Source: Brassica napus
Lineage: Eukaryota; Streptophyta; Magnoliopsida; Brassicales; Brassicaceae
Reading direction: 5' to 3'
DNA: 64,000 nt
Assembly: GCF_020379485.1 (NCBI RefSeq)
Contig: NC_063439.1
Span: 12,068,466-12,132,465 of the forward strand
Shown: piece after piece, positions 51,266 to 64,000 of the stretch
Position numbering within the stretch: position 1 is the stretch's first letter
Layout of the letters: every line of letters starts with the position of its first letter
Notes under the pieces: generated by a model
Database searches by the model: none
Seen by the model: only the letters and a program-made list of their open reading frames with translations
What the model was told of the DNA's origin: nothing
Position numbers and translations under genes: made by a program

Positions 51266-54200
51266 GATTACTTTTTGTTAACAAATTTAATAACCCGTAT
51301 GTATGTTCACTAATATGTTTAGATCTAGCTGTTTGGTTTTCGGTTCAGTTCCAAATTTTCTTTTTTTCTTGTTTTCGATTTGGTCTCGGTTCGATAATGG
51401 GTTTTAGTTTTTGGTTCAAGAGATATATGAACCGTTCATTTATTTATGAATTTGTTTTTTTGTTTTGGTTTTGGTTTTGGTTTGGTTATTTTGTTTTCAG
51501 TTTTGTTCGGATAACAATGTTCGATTGTGGTTTTGACCAGCGCTTTAAAAGCACGGGATTTATCTTTAGTAAATTTTATAATATATTATAGTTTATTGAT
51601 TATTATATGTATTTTAAATTTGAACTAAAAGAAGTAAATGATATGTTTTATTAGATGTGTAAAATATGAAAGGGCAAAATTTTGTATTACTATATTATAT
51701 CAATTTTATATCATTATGTGAGCCATAAATTTGTGGCTTTTTATCTTATAAATATTACAAAACTTTGATAAAGTTATTTCACATATATCACCAAGTTGTT
51801 TGGTTTACTAAGTTTCAAAATCTATTATATTAAAATTGAGAACAAATCGTTGTTGTTAAAATCGTTACTATTAATATGGGTTTACTGTTTAATGTTTTTT
51901 TTAACGTCTGATTAATTATGCTATTACAATGATGAGAATATTACATAGATGATTTTACAGCCGACAATTCTATCACCTTGTGAGAATACACGCCTGACTG
52001 CATCACTCCAAGCCGTCCTATGAGATTCATGTTCGATGGTACGACATGCACCAAACTGAAGATCTGTTGTAACATATTTCTCCATAATCTGCATAATTTG
52101 GTATTTTCTGGGGTTTAAACCCCAAACCTGCGGGTGTAGAATCATTAATGAACACTTAATCAAATTACTGGACCAAATGGGCTTCCACATGTTTAATGTT
52201 TTGTCAGGTACTAAATATTATTTATAAAAAAATATTACCAATCTCTATGGGTTTTTCATATAGTATACTACATCGAAATAGAATATCAAAGTTGTTGGTT
52301 AGTTGTTTATTTTTGGATTATATGGATATTCAATTGGATTTATTTGGTTAAATAAATATATGAATTTTTATTAATTGTTAATTTCATTTATAACAATATT
52401 TTGGTTTTTAATCTACTCATAAAGTCGTTAATTATATATTCTGGAATTGTAGAGAAATATTGAAAGTATTTAAACTATTTTAAAAAGTATAATTAATTTT
52501 CATAATTTATTTTCTATATATATTTTAGATTTATATTGGTATAATAGCAAATCTGAAATGTGGGTTAATTAGTAATCTGTTTCTGGACTAATATTAGCGA
52601 TATTAAGATTAGTTAATAGTTTCTGCATGTTTGTTAATCACAAATGATAAAAGTATTTTCTTTTTGGAAATATGTATTGATAAAGTAATCATTATAGATA
52701 TAAATAAATATAAAACGGTTTATATTTAAATGTAATATTCTAAAATGTGTGATGCATGAATTTTCAACATCGTAAAATTTCATATTGTTACATTTGATAA
52801 AATTAAAAATTTTGGTTGATTTCTAAAACTGATAGTATCTTTTAAAAAAAATTAAGAGTGCTCATAGGATTGATCTTTGTTTGGGGAATATGAACATATT
52901 TTTTTTCAAAATCTAACCATATACCAAAACAATAGCGATATATATCTTCCTATATATTAGGAATATTTTATGGTTAATTAGGAATCTTACTAATTTTTAA
53001 TTATTATGTTAATATTTCTAAAATTGATTGTTTTGAATATACAGTTAAATATTGGTTACTACAATAAAATCTCTTGGCATAGTGTCATTGATAATATATG
53101 GCTAAATCTCATAACGAACTGGTATTACAACAGAGTCAAAGTGCATAATCTCACTATTAAAAAGCTACGTAAATCCAATGAAAAAAGTAATCATAGTACT
53201 CTGCAACCACCATCTACCAATTTTATTCGAAATTTTAAAATTACAGACCAAGGAACAACTGGTTCATTTCCCAGCTCACTTAACTCCTTCATTCATGTGA
53301 TGGTTTTGGCTTAAGCACCTTCTTAAAATGTATTTCACTTGACCGAATGAATGAAACCAAAAGCTTTATAACCCCATTCATAAGATACCATATATGAGAA
53401 CTCAAAAAGACCAACTCCATTCTGCATTGTTTGATAAGTAAAGGCCACAATACCATAAGCTAGAGCAGACCTTAAAGCGACAACTCCAATAACTTCCATA
53501 CCGAGAATCCCTATACATCACCCACCCCATAACTATATTTTTACCAGCAACTACAATACATATATATGTTCCGTTCAAAAATAAAAATCCATAACCATAA
53601 CTGACCTCATATGATTCCTTTAGAGAACCAATAATCATATTGAATCATTAAAACGCCATTCCTTTAGAGAACCCAGAATCATCACCTCGTATGATTTGTT
53701 TAGAGAACCCAGAATCATCACCATTTGTGTATAACCAGAGTACGATCATGATACATCTCCATCATTCTTTCCCAAAAGTAGCCAGATCATAGATCTTTGA
53801 TTTCCTGTTAAAGAAACCCAACCCTTATGATTCCTCGCAATAAAACGTGTAGCATTTAGTGAACTATGAATCTTCCTTCCTTAGTTTTTGAAAACTGTGA
53901 TCTTACAACTTTTTTTTTTGATTTCACAATTAAAATGTCCATATTTTCAAAGAATTGATCGATAAACTCCTCTATCTTCCTTGACTCCTTTCCGAAAATC
54001 TCTAATGAGATCCTGGTAATCCCATAGATATATCCTCAATCGTAACTCATTTTTCCATTATACCACATCTCGTGAAACCCAAATTAAACATTTTCACCAT
54101 CTTCTTCATAATCAGAATGACTGGAGGACAAAACATGTGATAATGAGCCATAGGAACCGACACAATAATCAGATCTAGGCTAAGTTCGACTCTCATCTTC

Positions 54201-55874
54201 AGAATTTCAAAATCGCTATTCCTATCGCCTTTCCGCTGTTTTAGGTTTATTTTTTTCTTTCTAGCAACACAGAGTAAAAAAAAATACTTAGTCATGGTAA
54301 ATTAATTAAACTAAAAGAAAAAAGATTCTAAATATTTAATTAAAAGCATAGGTTTAAATAATCAAGTGGCAGAGATCTGTAAATACTTCAAAACTCCAAG
54401 GGGGCTTCAAAAAAGGCCTTTCAGTTTTAATAGTATTGATAAATCTCAAACAATATATAGAAAAAAACTATATTAAAATAATTTATTATTTTATGGTTTT
54501 TATTAAATTAAAACATCTTGATTATGTACATTCTATAAGAACACAACAAAGTCAGAGACTCAGAGTTTCTACTTGAAACAAGAATAATATAACACCAAAA
54601 CTGGATTTAAGTTTGCCTTATCGACTTAGTGTTGCATATCATTGTCAATACACTCTTTCAGCTACAACGAAAACATAATAATAATAAAATGTTAAGCCTC
54701 CAAATAAAAACATAAAAGATTTTATAATTTAGGCAATGATATATTGATGAGTAGACCATTATCCTTTACAACACAGTTATCTTTACGATACAACTATTTA
54801 TCACTAATCCTCAAGTAAACAATCTCATTACATGCCACAACGGTTTAAATAAACAAGAATAAAGCGTAAGTTGCAAGATTAAAGAGTCTCCGAATTAGAA
54901 AAAGATTTTACTAAATACATATTCAACAAATTATAATAAATTTAAATTATTAATGTATACTAAATATTTTACATAAGTAATTTTTAAATATTATAGAAGT
55001 CATTTTTAACTAAAATAATAAATGTACCCTTTTATAAATTAAAAATCTAATATAAACTGAAACAAACATATATTATAAAACATCATTTGTTGTTACATAA
55101 TATGTACTAATTATTATTTATGACATTGTTGAAACTATTTGTCTATTATTTTAAAAATTAAATTTTATAATTTTATCACATTATATTTGATTTTCAATGA
55201 TTTGGCTTGGAGTTGGTATATTAATTTATTTTTGTGAAAAATAGTTATTGTAATAATATGAAATTAGTACTTTATATTTTTTTCAACTATATGGAACTAA
55301 TTATTGAAAAATCTGATACTCTTAGGAAAAAGTAGCTATTCTTACTTTATATTTTTTTTCAACTATATGAAATTGAAATAGAAATCAAACAAAAAATACA
55401 AATTATTTTATTTTCCTTAATTTTTTATTTAATAATTTTGTGTTCTCTAACAAAAATATTGTTAGTGGTCAACTCAAACGAACAAAATAAAATTTACGAT
55501 ATGCGAAGACTAATAAACAAGAAGCCGAGAACTTCTACAAACAACATGTGAGGGCTAATAAACAAGGTAGTGAAGAACATGATTAGTTCACTCCAGTACA
55601 AGCCAAATCATAAGATGGAAGGGTTATTAAGAAGATGGTTTGAAGTAACAACTTATGAGTAGTTTTTACATCTACAGAAGAGTTTTCAGTTATTAAAAAT
55701 GTCTGATTTGTATATAACATTCTTTTGATAGTTCAATAAATTTGAAATCTCATCAAAAAAAATTACCATATGATCTTAGAATAAAAACAGATTATATTTA
55801 TTATTTTAAATATAAAATAAAATTTCAATGATTTATAATATTTAAATATAAATAGTTTTAATGTAAACTCACCC

Positions 55875-55900
55875 GTCCGTAGGGCGGACCAACCCCTAGT
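55875..55900 (+). mobile_element. Helitron 3' end, copy 2 (truncated element)
   Basis: This is the same hairpin and CTAGT terminus as at 47365-47390. Only the 3' part of the element (54518-55900) is present, because the duplication began inside it. Confidence 0.75.
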
Positions 55901-56117
55901 ATAAAATATAATTTTAAGTAATTTAGGGATACTGAAAGTCCAAATGGATCAACATAATAAGGATACAATAGGGCTGATATCTTATTATATAAAATTTGGT
56001 TTTTCAAAGTTGCTAATTAACATGATCGCGACACATGACAATTATATATTTTAAGATTGTGACATGTGTTAATCTATCTCATAATTAAAAATTAATTAAA
56101 AATATTATTTAATAGTC

Positions 56118-56149
<32 letters not shown>

Positions 56150-57758
56150 TATATAAAGCTTAGTTTTTTAAAGTTGTTAATTAACATGGGAAATTACAAC
56201 AAATACCACATTCATAGTACTACTTTTCATGTTTGCACTAACTACTTTTACCCTCACTTTTAATGAAGGGTAAAAGACACTTATACACTCATAGGGTTAA
56301 CTAATCTAGACTTAGGGTTTAGAGTTAAGGGTGGGGTAGGGTTTTTGGAATGTGAAATTTAGGATTCTAATAAATATATAAATAAATACTTAAAAATTTT
56401 AAAAATAGTTTCAAACACAATTTTCGATTTTCAAAAAGAAATTTGAAAAATATATAAAAAAAAATTCGAAAAATAAAATTATAAAAAAGTTTGAATTTGA
56501 AAAAGTATAATTCGAAAACATAAAAAAATATTATTTTCTATTTTTTTTATTTAAATAATGTTTTATTTTATATATATAGATAACACATGAATAAGAGTCT
56601 TCTGCCACTTAACAAAGAACATATTTTTGAAAATGTCACGTTAGTGGTGGTAAAATGAAAAGTGGTACCATGAAAGTGGTAAACATAAAATTTTTCCAAT
56701 TAACATTATTTTGACACATGTTAGTTATATATTTAAAAATGTGATATGTATTAAATAAAATATATGTACTAAAATAATAAAAACAATTTTTCTTAAAAAT
56801 TAATTATAAATACTATTTAATAGTCTTATTATTATTTTTATTATTATTATTTATTATAATGTTTTAAAGGATACTAAAGATAGATAATTATAAAATAAAA
56901 ATATTAACTTTTAAGGAAAAAATGTTAAACAAAAACGAATTGTAAAATCACTCTTATTATAAATTATTTAATAAAAAAATGAAGAAAAACTAACTTTAAA
57001 ATAAGTAATATTACTTTTTTAAAAGCCTAATTAAAAGAAAATTGTAAAAGTACTCTTATTATTTTCTTATAAGTAACTAACTTTCTTTTTTTAATAGATA
57101 ATTGTATGTTAAAAAATTATGACCAAAAATAGCTACAAATATTTCACATCTATATTTAGGTTTTAAGCTTTCATATATTATTTTTACAAAACACAATAGT
57201 ATTTACATGAAAAGTATTACTTGAGTATTTTCTTTTAATTTCTTGATACAACTCAATTTTTTTATTATTATTATTACATCTTATGATGCTAACATAACTT
57301 TTAGTTTTGATGTTGTTGTCGTACATAAGTATGTGTGAATATGATGAATATGTGTTTGTACGTATAAGACTGAATATATAAAAAATCTAAACATAATTTT
57401 TTTATTAAAATAGAATATTTGTATAAAATCTAAAAGAAAAACTAATTATAAAATAATAATTTCATTTTAAAAAGTTTAAATAGAATAAAAATGTAAAGAT
57501 AATCTTATTTTTCTTATAATTAACTAAATTTACTTTCTAATAATTTTGTGTTAAAAATATAAACCAAAATTAACTTCAAATATTTTAATCCAAGTTATTT
57601 CTATTTCTTTACACAGTGTGACTAGTATGTCGTTGGCCAAGATGATATTGTTATGGAAGATTTGGAAATTTTGTACTCAAGACTCTCCCAATTCTGATGA
57701 CAATGGTGGGTTTCTTTTGATCATGTCGATGATTTTGTGGTGATTTCGGTATGGGCCT

Positions 57759-58505
57759 TTGATATTCGGTTCCGATAATGATGCGATGCTTCTCTCCTTC
57801 GGGATGAGTATTTCTCCGACACAAGCTTTCCGGTACCGGTGGTTTAGTGATGGTCTTTGTCCTCCAATTTCCAAAATTGATGGCTTCTTATTTAGGGCAG
57901 TTGGGGTATGTCTATATCTTCAATCTGTTGGTTTTGTTTCGTCAGTCTACTGGCATGATGATTTACTTAGATTCCAATCGAATGTTTTTACAAAGCCGCC
58001 ATGGCCACCTCCGTTGAAGATGGTGCTGTTTTGTAAACCACTTATTATGGTTTTGTTTTCATCAACGATCTTGCCTGGTAGATTAAAGAGGAGCCTGCCA
58101 TTTATTTCATATCTTACTATGGGTTCGATGGTTCTTTTGGAGTTAGTAAGGTCCGTGATGAATCTGTTTATGGTTTCTCGAACCATTATAAAGACCAAGG
58201 AGTCTGATAATGAGGAAGCAACGGCACCGGAGTATAATAGGAAGGTTTTTATGATTTTCTCAAAAGGATTTGTCAATTCTGAAACAGAAGCAGCATTAAG
58301 GAGCCGCAAGATGTTCCCACAACAAAATAAATTGAAGATTCAGCTATATTGGGTTCAAAGCAAAATAATATTATCTCCATGGACAATTACAACAAAACAT
58401 GTTATCTCCTGCAGCGAGAGTGTTTGGAACAGATCGCGATGTAACAGATGGATCGCATCGAAAGATCTATTAAAAGAAAAAAAGGCATCTACTCAAAAGG
58501 AATGA
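57759..58505 (+). CDS. Unrecognised open frame in the duplicated unit, copy 2
   Basis: Second copy of the 248-residue frame at 49249, differing by Leu to Phe at residue 45. Its preservation says nothing about selection, because the duplication is so recent. Confidence 0.2.
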   Translation: MIFGSDNDAMLLSFGMSISPTQAFRYRWFSDGLCPPISKIDGFLFRAVGVCLYLQSVGFVSSVYWHDDLLRFQSNVFTKPPWPPPLKMVLFCKPLIMVLFSSTILPGRLKRSLPFISYLTMGSMVLLELVRSVMNLFMVSRTIIKTKESDNEEATAPEYNRKVFMIFSKGFVNSETEAALRSRKMFPQQNKLKIQLYWVQSKIILSPWTITTKHVISCSESVWNRSRCNRWIASKDLLKEKKASTQKE

Positions 58506-59744
58506 GAACCGAAAGATAGATCTTACAAGACCAAGAACAAAGTGGAGGAAAGTTAGCGAATCAGCCTATCCTACGAATACGTTAGGAAGCATCGTGTTAT
58601 TGCTTTCTCTGTTAAAAGTTCTTCTTAACAATATGTTTACTGTAGTTTATGTTTCATGTAATCTATTACATTGATTTGAAATCAATAAAGTAAGATGTTA
58701 TAAAAAAAAAGAGATTTCTAAAATATATATATATATATATATATTCTTAACCAATTAATATTTTTTTTTTAATCTTGACCATAGGAAATTGTAAAATTTT
58801 ATTTAATAGTAATTTTAACTAAAAATAATTTTAACTAAAAACATGATAGTAACAATTATTTAATTAACAAGAATTTTTTAAAAAATATTAGTGATATTGA
58901 AAAACTAATTTTGAAAATGACAAGTTTTTAAAATAGTTAATATTAACTGCAAATAATTATTTGATAGAAATTTTATATTTTTTAAACCCTAGGCAAAATA
59001 TAATTGTAAAAGATAATGTAATATTAATTTTGTTTTCTAAAATCCTAAAAAACTGTAAAAGAATATTTGATAGTTGTTTTCATTTTTAATAAAAAAAAAA
59101 TTTAAACAAAAGAAATTTGTATCATATTTTTAAGTCCTAAAAAATTTATTTGATAATATTTTTAAGAGAGTATTTGATGATGAACATGATACTAAAAATT
59201 ATTTATTTTACAAAAGAAGTGTAAAATTAGTATTGATACGAATTGTAGAAATATTAATTTTAAAATTATTTATTAATAACTAAAATAATTATTTGATAGC
59301 AATTTCTATTTTTCTGAAATTCGAAAAAAAGATAATTGTAATAGGTTATATGACAGTAGTTTTCCTTTTCTAAAATCTTTAAAAAATTTGAAAAAGAATA
59401 TTTAAGATTTTTATTGTAAATAAAAAGAAGATTTATAAAATAAAATGTTTTCCTTTTTATAAAATCCTAACAAAATAAAATTTAAAGACTTATTTAATAA
59501 AACATTAAATTATTACATAAGAACATGTATAACGTTGTCATTGACTCGATTGGTGTATTTGATTTTCATTTCTTTTTAATTTTCATTCATTTTCTTATTT
59601 CGGGGTGTGTTGAGTTTAAACGTTTAGGTATAGTATTTTCTCTACTCTTAAGTACAAAGTTTATAACAATTCATCAATGCAGCATAATTATAAAATACAA
59701 ATATTAACTTGAACTTATGTGTGAAAACGAGTTTTAATTATAAA

Positions 59745-59777
59745 ACTAGATTTTGACCCGCGCTTTAAAAGCGCGGG
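59745..59777 (-). mobile_element. Helitron 3' end in minus orientation, copy 2
   Basis: Same ACTAG plus 9-bp stem hairpin as at 51233-51265. Confidence 0.75.
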
Positions 59778-62700
59778 ATTACTTTTTGTTAACAAATTTA
59801 ATAACCCGTATGTATGTTCACTAATATGTTTAGATCTAGCTGTTTGGTTTTCGGTTCAGTTCCAAATTTTCTTTTTTCTTGTTTTCGATTTGGTCTCGGT
59901 TCGATAATGGGTTTTAGTTTTTGGTTCAAGAGATATATGAACCGTTCATTTATTTATGAATTTGTTTTTTTGTTTTGGTTTTGGTTTTGGTTTGGTTATT
60001 TTGTTTTCAGTTTTGTTCGGATAACAATGTTCGATTGTGGTTTTGACCAGCGCTTTAAAAGCACGGGATTTATCTTTAGTAAATTTTATAATATATTATA
60101 GTTTATTGATTATTATATGTATTTTAAATTTGAACTAAAAGAAGTAAATGATATGTTTTATTAGATGTGTAAAATATGAAAGGGCAAAATTTTGTATTAC
60201 TATATTATATCAATTTTATATCATTATGTGAGCCATAAATTTGTGGCTTTTTATCTTATAAATATTACAAAACTTTGATAAAGTTATTTCACATATATCA
60301 CCAAGTTCTTTGGTTTACTAAGTTTCAAAATCTATTATATTAAAATTGAGAACAAATCGTTGTTGTTAAAATCGTTACTATTAATATGGGTTTACTGTTT
60401 AATGTTTTTTTTAACGTCTGATTAATTATGCTATTACAATGATGAGAATATTACATAGATGATTTTACAGCCGACAATTCTATCACCTTGTGAGAATACA
60501 CGCCTGACTGCATCACTCCAAGCCGTCCTATGAGATTCATGTTCGATGGTACGACATGCACCAAACTGAAGATCTGTTGTAACATATTTCTCCATAATCT
60601 GCATAATTTGGTATTTTCTGGGGTTTAAACCCCAAACCTGCGGGTGTAGAATCATTAATGAACACTTAATCAAATTACTGGACCAAATGGGCTTCCACAT
60701 GTTTAATGTTTTGTCAGGTACTAAATATTATTTATAAAAAAATATTACCAATCTCTATGGGTTTTTCATATAGTATACTACATCGAAATAGAATATCAAA
60801 GTTGTTGGTTAGTTGTTTATTTTTGGATTATATGGATATTCAATTGGATTTATTTGGTTAAATAAATATATGATTTTTTATTAATTGTTAATTTCATTTA
60901 TAACAATATTTTGGTTTTTAATCTACTCATAAAGTCGTTAATTATATATTCTGGAATTGTAGAGAAATATTGAAAGTATTTAAACTATTTTAAAAGTATA
61001 ATTAATTTTCATAATTTATTTTCTATATATATTTTAGATTTATATTGGTATAATAGCAAATCTGAAATGTGGGTTAATTAGTAATCTGTTTCTGGACTAA
61101 TATTAGCGATATTAAGATTAGTTAATAGTTTCTGCATGTTTGTTAATCACAAATGATAAAAGTATTTTCTTTTTGGAAATATGTATTGATAAAGTAATCA
61201 TTATAGATATAAATAAATATAAAACGGTTTATATTTAAATGTAATATTCTAAAATGTGTGATGCATGAATTTTCAACATCGTAAAATTTCATATTGTTAC
61301 ATTTGATAAAATTAAAAATTTTGGTTGATTTCTAAAACTGATAGTATCTTTTAAAAAAAATTAAGAGTGCTCATAGGATTGATCTTTGTTTGGGGAATAT
61401 GAACATATTTTTTTTCAAAATCTAACCATATACCAAAACAATAGCGATATATATCTTCCTATATATTAGGAATATTTTATGGTTAATTAGGAATCTTACT
61501 AATTTTTAATTATTATGTTAATATTTCTAAAATTGATTGTTTTGAATATACAGTTAAATATTGGTTACTACAATAAAATCTCTTGGCATAGTGTCATTGA
61601 TAATATATGGCTAAATCTCATAACGAACTGGTATTACAACAGAGTCAAAGTGCATAATCTCACTATTAAAAAGCTACGTAAATCCAATGAAAAAAGTAAT
61701 CATAGTACTCTGCAACCACCATCTACCAATTTTATTCGAAATTTTAAAATTACAGACCAAGGAACAACTGGTTCATTTCCCAGCTCACTTAACTCCTTCA
61801 TTCATGTGATGGTTTTGGCTTAAGCACCTTCTTAAAATGTATTTCACTTGACCGAATGAATGAAACCAAAAGCTTTATAACCCCATTCATAAGATACCAT
61901 ATATGAGAACTCAAAAAGACCAACTCCATTCTGCATTGTTTGATAAGTAAAGGCCACAATACCATAAGCTAGAGCAGACCTTAAAGCGACAACTCCAATA
62001 ACTTCCATACCGAGAATCCCTATACATCACCCACCCCATAACTATATTTTTACCAGCAACTACAATACATATATATGTTCCGTTCAAAAATAAAAATCCA
62101 TAACCATAACTGACCTCATATGATTCCTTTAGAGAACCAATAATCATATTGAATCATTAAAACGCCATTCCTTTAGAGAACCCAGAATCATCACCTCGTA
62201 TGATTTGTTTAGAGAACCCAGAATCATCACCATTTGTGTATAACCAGAGTACGATCATGATACATCTCCATCATTCTTTCCCAAAAGTAGCCAGATCATA
62301 GATCTTTGATTTCCTGTTAAAGAAACCCAACCCTTATGATTCCTCGCAATAAAACGTGTAGCATTTAGTGAACTATGAATCTTCCTTCCTTAGTTTTTGA
62401 AAACTGTGATCTTACAATTTTTTTTTTTAATTCACAATTAAAATGTCCATATTTTCAAAGAATTGATCGATAAACTCCTCTATCTTCCTTGACTCCTTTC
62501 CGAAAATCTCTAATGAGATCCTGGTAATCCCATAGATATATCCTCAATCGTAACTCATTTTTCCATTATACCACATCTCGTGAAACCCAAATTAAACATT
62601 TTCACCATCTTCTTCATAATCAGAATGACCGGAGGACAAAACATGTGATAATGAGCCATAGGAACCGACACAATAATCAGATCTAGGCTAAGTTCGACTC

Positions 62701-63025
62701 TCATCTTCAGAATTTCAAAATCGCTATTCCTATCGCCTTTCCGCTGTTTTAGGTTTATTTTTTTCTTTCTAGCAACACAGAGTAAAAAAAAATACTTAGT
62801 CATGGTAAATTAATTAAACTAAAAGAAAAAAGATTCTAAATATTTAATTAAAAGCATAGGTTTAAATAATCAAGTGGCAGAGATCTGTAAATACTTCAAA
62901 ACTCCAAGGGGGCTTCAAAAAAGGCCTTTCAGTTTTAATAGTATTGATAAATCTCAAACAATATATAGAAAAAAACTATATTAAAATAATTTATTATTTT
63001 ATGGTTTTTATTAAATTAAAACATC

Positions 63026-63889
63026 AAACAAAACTACTCGGGTCTTGTTCTTTTAATAAAAGTCAAATTTCTCTAAATTTAATGTTTGCTCAAAAAAAAA
63101 TTGACTCAATATAATCGAGTCAACAAACATTAATTTTCTTTTTTCCGCAAAATTATTTGGTTAACAGCAACCACACACAAAAAAAAAAAAAAAAACTTAA
63201 ACCGGAGGTGATCGAATGGGTGGGTAGTGATAGAATCGTAATAAAGGAAGAATATAAGGGTACAGTAAACCCTTTGGTAGTACTGTATTATTATTCAACC
63301 AAGACAACGACGCGGATCTGTGACAGAAGAGAGAGAGAGATATTCAAAAGCCTGCGGCCAAAATCACAGCCATCCATCCGTTTCTCTCTCTCTCGCAATC
63401 TCCACTTCCCACTTCTCCCAAATCCCGATCCATCTTTCCTTCACTCGTATGTTCGATTTCTCATTTCCGGATCTCAAAACCCCCTAATTCTTTTCGGGAT
63501 CGTTTGGGTTTTACTAATCTCATCGGAGATTTTGATTTTACGCACTAGATTTTTCTGTAAATATTGAATCGTCGATTGTCTTTCCGCTTACGATTCGACT
63601 GTTGAACCGTCGCAATCGCATGCACTGATTTAATTACGGAGAGCCCTTTCTAACATTTGGGTTTTCTGATTCTCGATATCGATCTGAAAGTTTCGTTCCT
63701 TTAGAGAAATTTCATAATCATTAATCAGTTGAATTGCCACTGTTTAGCTTATTAGCAATATAGAGCGCAGTTAATTATCCTAACTCGAATCGAACGAACG
63801 TAGGTTTATTATTCTTGTCTGTTTTTAGCATATGCTTTGTTATTCATATCGCATTTGCTTTCTTTTGTCTTATTCAGGAGTAACTAACC
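63026..63889 (+). promoter_or_regulatory. Promoter, 5' UTR and leader intron of the NOT4-like gene
   Basis: An A homopolymer lies at about 63178-63195. GA- and CT-rich stretches at about 63330-63410 look like a plant 5' UTR. A GT donor near 63448 (CACTC/GTATGTTCG) and the acceptor TTATTCAG before GAGTAACTAACC point to an intron in the leader that ends 12 bases before the ATG. The 136-codon frame at 63157 overlaps this leader and is not supported as a gene. Confidence 0.5.
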
Positions 63890-63982
63890 ATGAGTGACTA
63901 CGGTGAGAAGACTTGCCCTTTGTGTGCAGAGGAGATGGATCTCACTGACCAGCAATTGAATCCTTGCAAATGTGGCTATCAG
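63890..63982 (+). CDS. NOT4B: CCR4-NOT subunit 4 homologue (NOT4-like RING E3 ligase), first coding exon
   Basis: NOT4 proteins are RING-type ubiquitin ligases with an RNA-recognition motif that act in mRNA decay and translation quality control. Only the first 31 codons are in the window: MSDYGEKTCPLCAEEMDLTD and onward, with the first cysteines of the C4C4 RING finger (CPLC, then CKCGYQ). A GT donor follows at 63983. The position beside MPK3 matches At3g45630; the NOT4B symbol is recalled for that locus. The RRM and the rest of the gene lie beyond the window. Confidence 0.85.
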
Positions 63983-64000
63983 GTCTCTCTCTCTTTTACA

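Larger units (their letters stand above)
46007..54517 (+). repeat. Tandem duplication, copy 1 (8511 bp)
   Basis: From TTGATTATGTACATTCTATA at 46007 to TTAAAACATC at 54517 the sequence matches copy 2, which follows immediately in the same orientation. I noted about a dozen single-base differences and a few homopolymer length changes by eye, so identity is above 99%. Contents: the 3' part of a Helitron (to 47390), AT-rich DNA with an (ATT)n microsatellite, an unrecognised 248-codon frame (49249-49995), a minus-oriented Helitron 3' end (51233), and further AT-rich DNA with short unrecognised frames at 51924-52190, 53402-53638 and 54047-54295 (-) and at 53006-53314 (+). No known gene is inside. 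Confidence 0.96.
54518..63025 (+). repeat. Tandem duplication, copy 2 (8508 bp)
   Basis: It begins at the exact junction TTAAAACATC/TTGATTATG and ends TTAAAACATC at 63025, after which unrelated sequence (AAACAAAACTACTCGGG) leads to the NOT4-like gene. Differences from copy 1 include C versus T at 62630, a T in place of A at 57893 that changes Leu to Phe in the unrecognised frame, and length changes of A, T and TA runs. Confidence 0.96.

Noticed and set aside
46007..63025. The two 8.5-kb copies as giant LTRs of one element
   Set aside because: They abut with no internal region, have no TG...CA ends, and no primer-binding site or polypurine tract lies at the junction.
63157..63567. 136-codon plus-strand frame upstream of the NOT4-like gene
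   Set aside because: It begins in a poly(A) run and spans a typical GA/CT-rich 5' UTR and the start of a leader intron.

Overview
The window is nuclear DNA of a Brassicaceae plant, most likely Brassica or a close relative such as Raphanus. Three things point there. All recognisable genes have short GT-AG introns and AT-rich intergenic DNA. Their order matches, from memory, the Arabidopsis thaliana interval At3g45630 to At3g45760 read backwards. The repeats (LTRs with TCGATCGAC and CGGTCGCTACGTAGCGACCG motifs, Helitron ends in CTAGT, a tRNA-type SINE) are of kinds usual in Brassica. No database was searched; gene names rest on recalled family sequences and on gene order.

Genes, left to right: a nucleotidyltransferase (terminal uridylyl/poly(A) polymerase-like; 9 exons, + strand, 7120-9422); a possible unknown minus-strand gene (11916-13244); a 12-exon HAD-superfamily hydrolase (-, 15778-17964); an NPF2 (NRT1/PTR family, NAXT subgroup) transporter (-, 29266-31183); a degraded NPF relic (36452-36830); a second NPF2 gene close to NAXT1/NPF2.7 (-, 37122-39264); MPK3 (-, 40011-41560); and the first coding exon of a CCR4-NOT subunit NOT4-like RING protein (+, from 63890). 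The five complete genes have open frames across all exon joins. The two NPF genes and the relic are what remains here of a transporter array that has about seven members in Arabidopsis.

Most of the rest is mobile DNA: a copia remnant next to a gypsy-type LTR into which another solo LTR has inserted (1.1-3.7 kb); Helitron-like and tandem-repeat DNA (4.4-5.6, 9.6-11.4, 18.7-20.3 kb); a decayed LINE split by a solo LTR with an intact 5-bp target duplication (20.6-24.1 kb); a very young Ty1/copia element with apparently identical LTRs but one frameshift in its polyprotein (24.5-29.2 kb); a dead PIF/Harbinger element with a ten-copy 62-bp tandem repeat between its two divergent genes (32.3-35.5 kb); and a SINE inside an NPF intron.

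The largest structure is a head-to-tail duplication of about 8.5 kb (46007-54517 and 54518-63025). The copies are nearly identical and abut directly, and the left breakpoint lies inside a Helitron. The unit carries Helitron 3' ends, microsatellites and unrecognised open frames, and its second copy ends about 0.9 kb before the NOT4-like start codon. I see no prokaryote-type system, CRISPR array, rRNA or tRNA gene.
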